64,000 nucleotides of DNA from Flectonema sp. DT1601 (Eukaryota; Euglenozoa; Diplonemea; Diplonemida; Diplonemidae): contig OZ025815.1 in assembly GCA_964019425.1 (NCBI GenBank), positions 496,001 to 560,000 on the forward strand. Reading direction: 5' to 3'. How positions within the stretch are numbered: position 1 is the stretch's first letter; each line of letters opens with the position of its first letter. The position numbers were made by a program, and so were the translations under genes. Below the pieces are notes generated by a model that was not told the DNA's origin, did no database searches, and was given only the letters and a program-made list of their open reading frames with translations. Below are positions 56,601 through 64,000 of this stretch, piece by piece.

Positions 56601-59600
56601 TTTCTGCCCAAATTGTTAATTCAGTTTCTGAAGAACCGCCACGACCGAATGCAGCAAGTCCAGTTTCGTCAAACTTTGGGTTATATCTTTCTCTGTAGAA
56701 AATAGCATCTAATGTCTGATCACTTATTTCTGGTGTAGCCCAATAACAGAAATTAACATCAGCTTCGACAACAAGTCCGAACCATGAGGTTGAACGTTCT
56801 TCAACCCCCCACATTCCTGGATCTCCCTGTTTTGGACATCCAAAACTAGTACTGGCGCAGTCAGCTCTGTCTATAATACAACGTGGCCATGGACTCATTG
56901 ATGCAACTCTTACGTAAATATTATTCGCTGCAGTGAATTCCTTGACTCTGTTACCACTCTTATCTAACATTATAAATGAAGGCTGTACTGTAAGAGGTTC
57001 AGATCTGGTTAATGTCGCTTTTGGAATGACTGTAGAGTCTGAGAAGTCTACTCTGTGAGGAAGACCTTCGAGAATTCTGATGGTTGTTTCAGCAAACCTG
57101 ATACTACTGGTTCCTGAAGGTGACATTCTGAGGTAGTAAACACCTGCTGCAGGTGATTTAATTCTAATAGTTGGGAAGGTAACGTATGAACTAATCGTCT
57201 TTTTAGTTCTCGCAGTAGCTGATGTCGATCCACCAGATTCAACAACAACAACAGATGAGATATTTGTAACGGGAACGATGTCTAATCGAATATCAATTCC
57301 AGTTGAGCGTTTATCAGCCATTGGACTTTCTTCAAATCTTCGAATAGAATCGCTGTCTGCTACCCACGACCCTCTCCATCCGTTAACACCTACACTGTCA
57401 TCAACAATCGCAACACGAAGAGCAAAGTCTCTGTCTTCTGGACTTAAAAGTTCTAATTTTCTAACAGTATCACCGTGTTGCCATTCTTTATCAATGTCGG
57501 TCCAGAACTTTCCTCCAGCGATGGTGACCCAGTCGTCAGATCTGATGACGGAATCTTCATTCATGATTGACCTCGCTAACTGTAATACGGAGTAGTTGAA
57601 TAGAGGATGTTCTCGTTGTTGGTTTATATAATCACCAGTGTTTATTCTCCTGATTCCCATTGCATGATTACTGTCCAGTGTTATAAGTTGAGCCCTTGCG
57701 GTTTCTTCAGAAAGAGCTCTAGTGTATGGAGAGAATTCTTTTCTCCATTCTGGAAGAACGACTTCCGTATTCCAAATTCGAAGACTAGTTCCAGTTCCGA
57801 TATATTTGTGATAGTACTCTACCTTGATTGATGTCTCGTTGAATGGTTTAACAGTTTGATCAACACAACGTGTTTCATCTTCTGAGAAGTCACCAACTTC
57901 ATCAACACACTTCAGAGCAGGTGCTACTAATGACATCTTTGGTGATGCTCTGAATGATTCTGATGGAAGATCACAAAGAAGTGTACAACTATCGAGGAAC
58001 GTCGCTTTCACTTCTTGTTGCCAAACTCTGTTTACATTTCTAAAGATGCAATAGTATTGTCCTCGTTGTGTTCCTGATTGAGTCGTTGTTGAATGAAATT
58101 CGAATCCCTTTATAGTGATCGGAGTAGCAGTTTCGACTGGTTGTTCCTCTGGTTCAACCCATGCTAATTTACGAGCACCCATGTAAGATGTGCTGCAATC
58201 TGAAATAGTCATTTTGGTTTGTTTTCTCATTGTTGGAGTATCAATGACTACACCATTCTGAGTCACTCTGAAGGTTAGGAAGAAACTATTTTGAACGTAC
58301 TCATGATAACTTCCAGTTGAAAGCTTCCTAAACTGTAATTGACGACCTCTCTTCGTCGTTGAGAATATCCTCAGCTTTGCAAAGTTATAAGTCGCCAGAT
58401 CAGTGTGTAGGAACGACTCCCTGTCCTCTAGTACTAAATCATCATGACGTAAGTAATCGTCATCTTCTTCTAATCGAATGCTTGCAACTATTTTATAATT
58501 CTGGTCTTTTTCATTATCACGAACAGTATTACCAGCTTCATCAACAAGTCTAAATGACGGTTGAACCGTCAAAGGATTTCTATTGTTGCTGAACGTAGTT
58601 GGTTCACGCATGAATCGAAGTTCGTATGGGGCACCACCAGAAACTGAAACTTTGATTGATCCTTCAAAAACCCTAAACGGAGTTGTGTAGGTGAATATTA
58701 CGGTGTAAAGACCTTCTTGAGGTCTTTGGAAAAGCAAGTTAGTAAAGTTTGCTGTACCAGATTCGATTGGAGCTTTTTGAATTGAAGGAAATCCACTGAT
58801 ATCAACCAAAATACTATCATCATCTGGAGTCCAACGCCACACAGCAGTTATAAAGTCAGGATCCGTATTCTGATTAGTCCATGTCTCTCCAAGCAGCCTA
58901 TCATTTTTATCCTTTAGCAAGATTTCTATTCGAGGCAGAACTCTACCTGATTGAATTCTTACTTTACTATCACATGGGATTAATTCAGAACGACATATCG
59001 CAAAAGCTTCTAACTTACTAACTCCTCCAATTGAAGTGTATCGCTGTTCTATTCCCTTGATTTCAGAATATGTTTGGCCATCCATAGTAAGTTCTATTAT
59101 AGAAGATATCGGTTCATCATGTTTAGGTACCAAACAAAGAGCTTTCATTGCAGTTAAGAATGTTCCAGGAACTGGTTTAGAGTTGTTGTATCTGCAGAGC
59201 ATTGTGTCTCGAGGTAGGAATCCAGATCCAAATATTGTTATAATAACATCTCTGTCTGCAGGACCATAACATCCCTCATCAGATCTTTGTAGCTGTCTAA
59301 CAAATCTACCTTGAGGGTTCTCAACAACACTGTAGTACGTATCTGGACCTGGGATTGTAATGGAATCAGAGATTGCTGCAGACTTTCTTTCAAAAGAAGT
59401 AACAGTGTGAGGTGTAGTCGGGTACACTCCATCCTCATGAGGAAACGTCCACACATTGGCACTATTACCCTTCGCACCAATCTGAAGAACACGAGGAGTA
59501 CTAATGTATGAAATACCGACAGCAGCTTCAGTCCATCTTCTTTCCTCATCGATTGATATTTCCAGAGTTAATCCTTGACAAGATATGTAAGTATCAGGTC

Positions 59601-62600
59601 TCCTTGCTGTACATGTGATAATTGAAGGTAACACATTTGCTTGAGTACTTGGATTTATAACACAATCTGTTGTTATTGTGTCTCCAATCAAAAGAGTTGG
59701 GTTCGGAAAGAGTTCAGGATTTGGGAAACCAATACCAGTGACATCGACGATGGTGCCACCACCAGCATCAACTGCTTCTGGTGACACCCTGAGAACATCG
59801 TACATGTTTGCGACAGCTATGGAAGAAGTATTATCCTTTGCTGATAATGTGAATATAGCACGTCGTTCTGGATCTATGTGCATTGCAACAATAATTTCAA
59901 GATCAGAATTTGCATCAAGAACAACCTTAGACTGAAGTGATCTAGAGTTACTTGATTTCAACTGTTTAAGTCCAAACTGAACCACCTGAGTTGGAATATG
60001 AGGACTATTTATATCTTTAACACCTCTTCCAACAGCAGCATACACTTGGTTAAGTTCATTATCAATAACAACAGATGAAACACCTATTCTTGACGCAGTG
60101 CTAGTTAGAATATTCCAAACCAATTCGTCACATGTCTCTACTCCGAGACATTTATTTACTTGCCGTGCTTGGTTTTTAAGATCACTGACGTCAAAATTAT
60201 ATATCAAATAATAACCGTCAGATTCTGTCAGATATTTTGCAGTTAAGATAAAAAGTAAGACCCGAGTTGAATCTGGGATAGCCTTAACGATGTCAACTCT
60301 TTCACAACTCTCTCGGGTGCACAATTCCAATGGTAATGTTAGTACGGATCTGAATGATACATCGTCTTCGTGAGGAAGGAAAATTTTTTCAAAAATCGTT
60401 TGTTTTAATTTATTTCTACCGAAAATCAGCATATAATGACTGGTTGCATCCTCGTGTACGAATACGCTGTGGACGTCCGACCAGGCATTGAACTGAACAC
60501 GCGGGTCAAAAGTCACTAATTCATACCCATAATCATTCATGTAAAATGAACGAGTATTCTCATTAGGTGCTTCAACAGCTATCTGTCTGATGTGATATGC
60601 GAATGGTTCAAGAGAATCAACTGTTCTATCACTGACTAATAGTAAGGCTGTTATAACCTTTTTATTCTCAGAGAATGACCACGATACGACATCTATTGGA
60701 TTTGTTGAAGGTAAGAACTCTCTCCATTTTACAACATTGCGAACTGGTTTCATGTTTGATGTGCTCAAACTTATTTGACCCTCCGGACAAACATTACATC
60801 TTACGTCATTATTCGCAGTAACACATTGTCTTGGATATAACAACTTGACACAACGGTAAGATCCTGTTCCGCTAACAACGATACCTCTTTCAACTTCACC
60901 ATTCGGAAGTGGAGGGGATAAGTTTGAAATGGTAACTTCGGTTCCTTCAGGACATCCAAAGCGAACTCCACCAGCTCTGACTTGGTCTCTGCAAACCCGA
61001 GATTCGTCAAACTGCTCACTAGGAAATCCAACTTCAGAATGCATATGCATTGTGACTGAAGTTAACATTCTAACGACGTAAGGGTCTTCACTGTTTACTA
61101 TAAATACAATATAAATATCTGATTGTAGTATGCCAACTACTTCGTCACCAAAGATATCACTTGTTGGGGTCCTACCATGTACAGAAAATGTGGTGTGGGT
61201 AGCACTATCCCACTGAACTGAAGCACTGTATGGTTTACTGTGAACAGAGACAGTAATTCTGTTCCCAGTTCCTCTTACGCCGGTGCTGGTTATTAAGAGT
61301 TCGGTGTCACCAATCTGTGGTCGATCATGTTGTTCACCGTTAAGTGATTTTATTTTTCCAGAATGAAGCCAAAGCATTGCACCAGAAGATAATGATGACC
61401 TTCTGACCATTCCTTCATCTCTCACTTCATAATTATATGGAATTGAAACTCTGACATTTCGGGGACTTAGTAAGTTGACACTCTCACAATTCTCTCCAAT
61501 GAATCCCTCAGAACATTCAGAACATCTTTCTCCCGTCCATCCTTCCTGACATTGACATTCACCTGTCAATGAGCAGGTTCCGTGTGAACTACACATACAC
61601 TCTTGATCACATTGTTCTCCATAATGTGATGTTAGGCATATACTACAATTAGTTCTGACATCCCAGTGACCCTGATTGTTGTTTTGATGACACTTACAGC
61701 GGTTGTTGCCATCGAGGACGCAGGTGCCGTGATCGTGGCAGTCCCTAGAGTCTGTGCACTCTTCACAAATGTTGTCAGAATTAAATAAGAATCCCTGTGG
61801 ACAAATGCACTGTTCACTTGAGCAAACCCCATGAATAACAGCTTCACAATGAGTTATGCAAGAAATCTTACATTGCGATCCGTAATAATTCTCTGCACAG
61901 ACATCGCAGTTTATTCCATCCCAGTAACCGTTAGCATCATCTCTGCTACAGGATCCAGGTTCACAGCCTCCTCCGTCACCACCAGTTAAACACGTTCCAT
62001 GTTGGCATTCGCAATTACGTTCGCACGTTACTCCCCATCTTCCGTTTGGACATTCGTCGCAGACCTCTCCGACCCAGAACCCTTGCTCCTCAGATGCGTA
62101 ACATTTGCACCTTCCAGAGTCGTCACACACTCCGTTGACACATGCGCACTTTTGTTCACAGTAGAGTCCCACAAAACCATCAGGGCAGCTACACTTTTGA
62201 AAGGTGTTGCCTGTTTCAGGATCGTCGTTACAAGAAGATGTTTTATAGCAGTCAGCATCTTTACAGTTTTTCAACTTGTATTCAGAGCATCGGAGTGATT
62301 CTGAGTCTTCAAACTTGAAATAACACTCCGAACAGAATGGTCCTGCCCAGTAACCATCATCATCATTACGAATACACTTTCCATATTCAGAAGCTTCTGT
62401 AAACATTCCTTGTTCTACAAATGTTGTTTTTAAGTTAAACTCTGAGTTGCTGAATCCAAGGACACGAACAACAGCAAAAGCGGATTCGAGAGGTACCATC
62501 ATCGAGCATTGTTCTTCTGCTTTATCTTCAACTCGAACACAAACAGCTAGCGATTGAATATCCTTAGCTGCGTAAGGTTCAAATCTCATATCTTCAACAA

Positions 62601-64000
62601 AGTGTTGATTTGATTGATAACCGATAAGTGGTTTTCCACTACTATCAACACCGAATGTAGTTGTTGCTTGCAAGTACTGAACTAGTCTTTTACTTTCTGA
62701 AGTTCCTCCAATGAAGATCTTATCGCTTAACACTAATCCACCAGAATTAATTTCCAAAAATGGTGAATGCAACGTGTTTATAATTATTTCACTCGATCTG
62801 TCTGCCTTACCTGTAATACGACATCCCGTTGATGCGCATTGTGCTTTCCAATTGTTTGAATACTCACGAGGTCTGTAGAGTGGTCTACAATCACCGTTCG
62901 CAGCTAATTTCAGAATTAATACCAAACCAACTTCAGAACTTATCCTTTCAGTGAAGTCAATCCCAGCAGACGACAATAACGACATAATTGGAACGGTTTT
63001 TCGAGTACTTGAAGTTGTTTGTCCAGATTGAAAAGATCCTATTTTAGTTGCAGTCTCAAGAAGGTACATTCCATCAACAGCTGTGAAATCAGTTTCGATT
63101 CTCGCAGCACGTGAAGCATCCTCTGAAATAAATACCTCTACAGTTGATGTAGCATCACCACATGGCTGACCTTGAGATTCAAATAAGTGCAAATCAATAT
63201 CACTGATATCAGAAGGTAGAGTTCCAGGTTCTAACTTCCAGCGTAGGATCGATGGGCGATTTGGTGTGACTGGGTAAGGAACTTGTGATCTACCACAACA
63301 AGAAACAGGTCTTCCTCCCTCACGACATTCTAAAGTATCTGGACAGTTTTGTGATACTGGAACACCACAACCTCCAGTACAGTCAATATCAAGAGCAACA
63401 GTTGTATCAGATGAAACCATTATGTGAGTAGTTGATGTAGTGTCAGTGAACTCACAAGCAATACCTGCGCGTCCAATTCCACAGAGACAGCTACCACTTC
63501 CGTGAATACCATCATCACAAGGGTATCCACTACATGGAAGGTCTTCACATTTCTTGTTCCATCTACAGTTGTAATTGTTACAAGTCATTTCATCACCAAT
63601 CTCACCACACTTACTCTGTTGAGGTATTGGACACTGAATAGTACATGATTCACCAAAGAAGTACTTAACACAGTCTTCACAAAGTTCTCTTGTTTCTGGA
63701 ACAATTGGTGACCAAACAGCAATAGTACGTGGCCATGATTCTCTGTATGCAAATCCACCAGGAAAGTAAAGCTGATCAGATTCTATGTTACTATTTAAAT
63801 CAGAAGTTATGTCACCAGATGCACGTGTTGATCTCGGATCAACCCACACAGAGTGATATCCTGTATGCCACCAACCATTACTTGGTTGCGACCATTTACC
63901 TAACAATGAATACTCTTGACTTACAGGGTTTGTGTTTGAAGGATAGATGAATGAATCTGCGTTAGCATCAGTTTGTTGTAATTCACATCGTAAACAACCT
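50648..64000 (-). CDS. Giant EGF/Ig-repeat membrane protein with TRP-like C-terminus, B-box and EF-hand (5' partial)
   Basis: At least three exons: complement(join(50648..53944, 54017..54172, 54250..>64000)); more than 4,400 residues, still open at the window edge. The extracellular part has many Cys pairs, an EGF cluster (DNA about 61,480-62,320; for example CSCPDGFVGLYCEQ), IPT/TIG-like units near 59,000-59,800 and three or more Ig-like units with the signature PLTVQPSF..D.AGN. A Cys-rich stem (KGPFCGIC) precedes the first membrane helix at about 54,330-54,400. The short middle exon and the next exon carry further helices. Between the helices is a large cytosolic insert with a B-box zinc finger (CQVCYSDFAVWFCPQHN). 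A cluster of six or more helices then ends in an EF-hand (DSDGDGNISCDE). Relatives with this layout occur in several protist groups; their function is not established, and a calcium-regulated surface receptor or channel is inferred. Confidence 0.85.

Overview
The window looks like nuclear DNA of a single-celled eukaryote. Most genes are cut by short GT-AG introns (about 60-80 nt, a few of 180-235 nt). Spacers are full of long A and T runs. There is one intact tRNA gene, and the proteins are typically eukaryotic: a Upf1-type helicase, a GH31 alpha-glucosidase, a receptor cyclase, a myosin-like protein, a PDZ protein and a giant EGF/TRP-like membrane protein. No rRNA, CRISPR array or operon signal was seen. 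The exact lineage cannot be fixed from this stretch; a free-living heterotrophic protist is my best guess.

Layout. 1-6,894: two tyrosine-recombinase retrotransposons (gag-like, YR, RT-RNase H order, as in VIPER-like elements), lying head to head; the left one runs off the window. 6,895-11,460: accessory DNA with a decayed tRNA-like sequence, a broken glutamine-rich gene, a 103-bp direct repeat and an unrecognised 582-residue ORF. 11,469-11,540: tRNA-Arg(CCG). 11,728-14,897: two unrecognised proteins. 14,826-24,482: a tandem duplication of a secreted GH31 glucosidase gene; the second copy carries a 1.2-kb inverted-repeat transposon placed so that it can be removed as an intron. 24,661-26,268: secreted berberine-bridge-like FAD oxidase. 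27,570-31,580: Upf1-like helicase. 32,033-32,470: a tiny three-exon gene resembling complex III subunit QCR9/UQCR10. 32,606-33,805: unrecognised. 35,757-37,053: PDZ protein. 37,279-37,836: unrecognised. 38,301-41,526: receptor-type nucleotide cyclase. 41,945-47,090: a 1,669-residue protein with a myosin-head fold signature but without the nucleotide-binding motifs. 47,091-50,647: low-complexity spacer. 50,648-64,000: one giant gene (more than 4,400 codons, 5' end outside the window).

From 7.1 kb to the end nearly every supported gene is on the minus strand; the only plus-strand exceptions are the tRNA and one weak small gene. I resolved 25 introns by matching donor, acceptor and phase; they join many separate reading frames into nine genes. 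Two secreted enzymes (GH31 and FAD oxidase) adjoin each other and could act together on extracellular carbohydrate, but that is only inferred from position. The most interesting object is the transposon in the second GH31 copy, which appears to be an intron caught just after its birth, with the intronless sister copy preserved next door.
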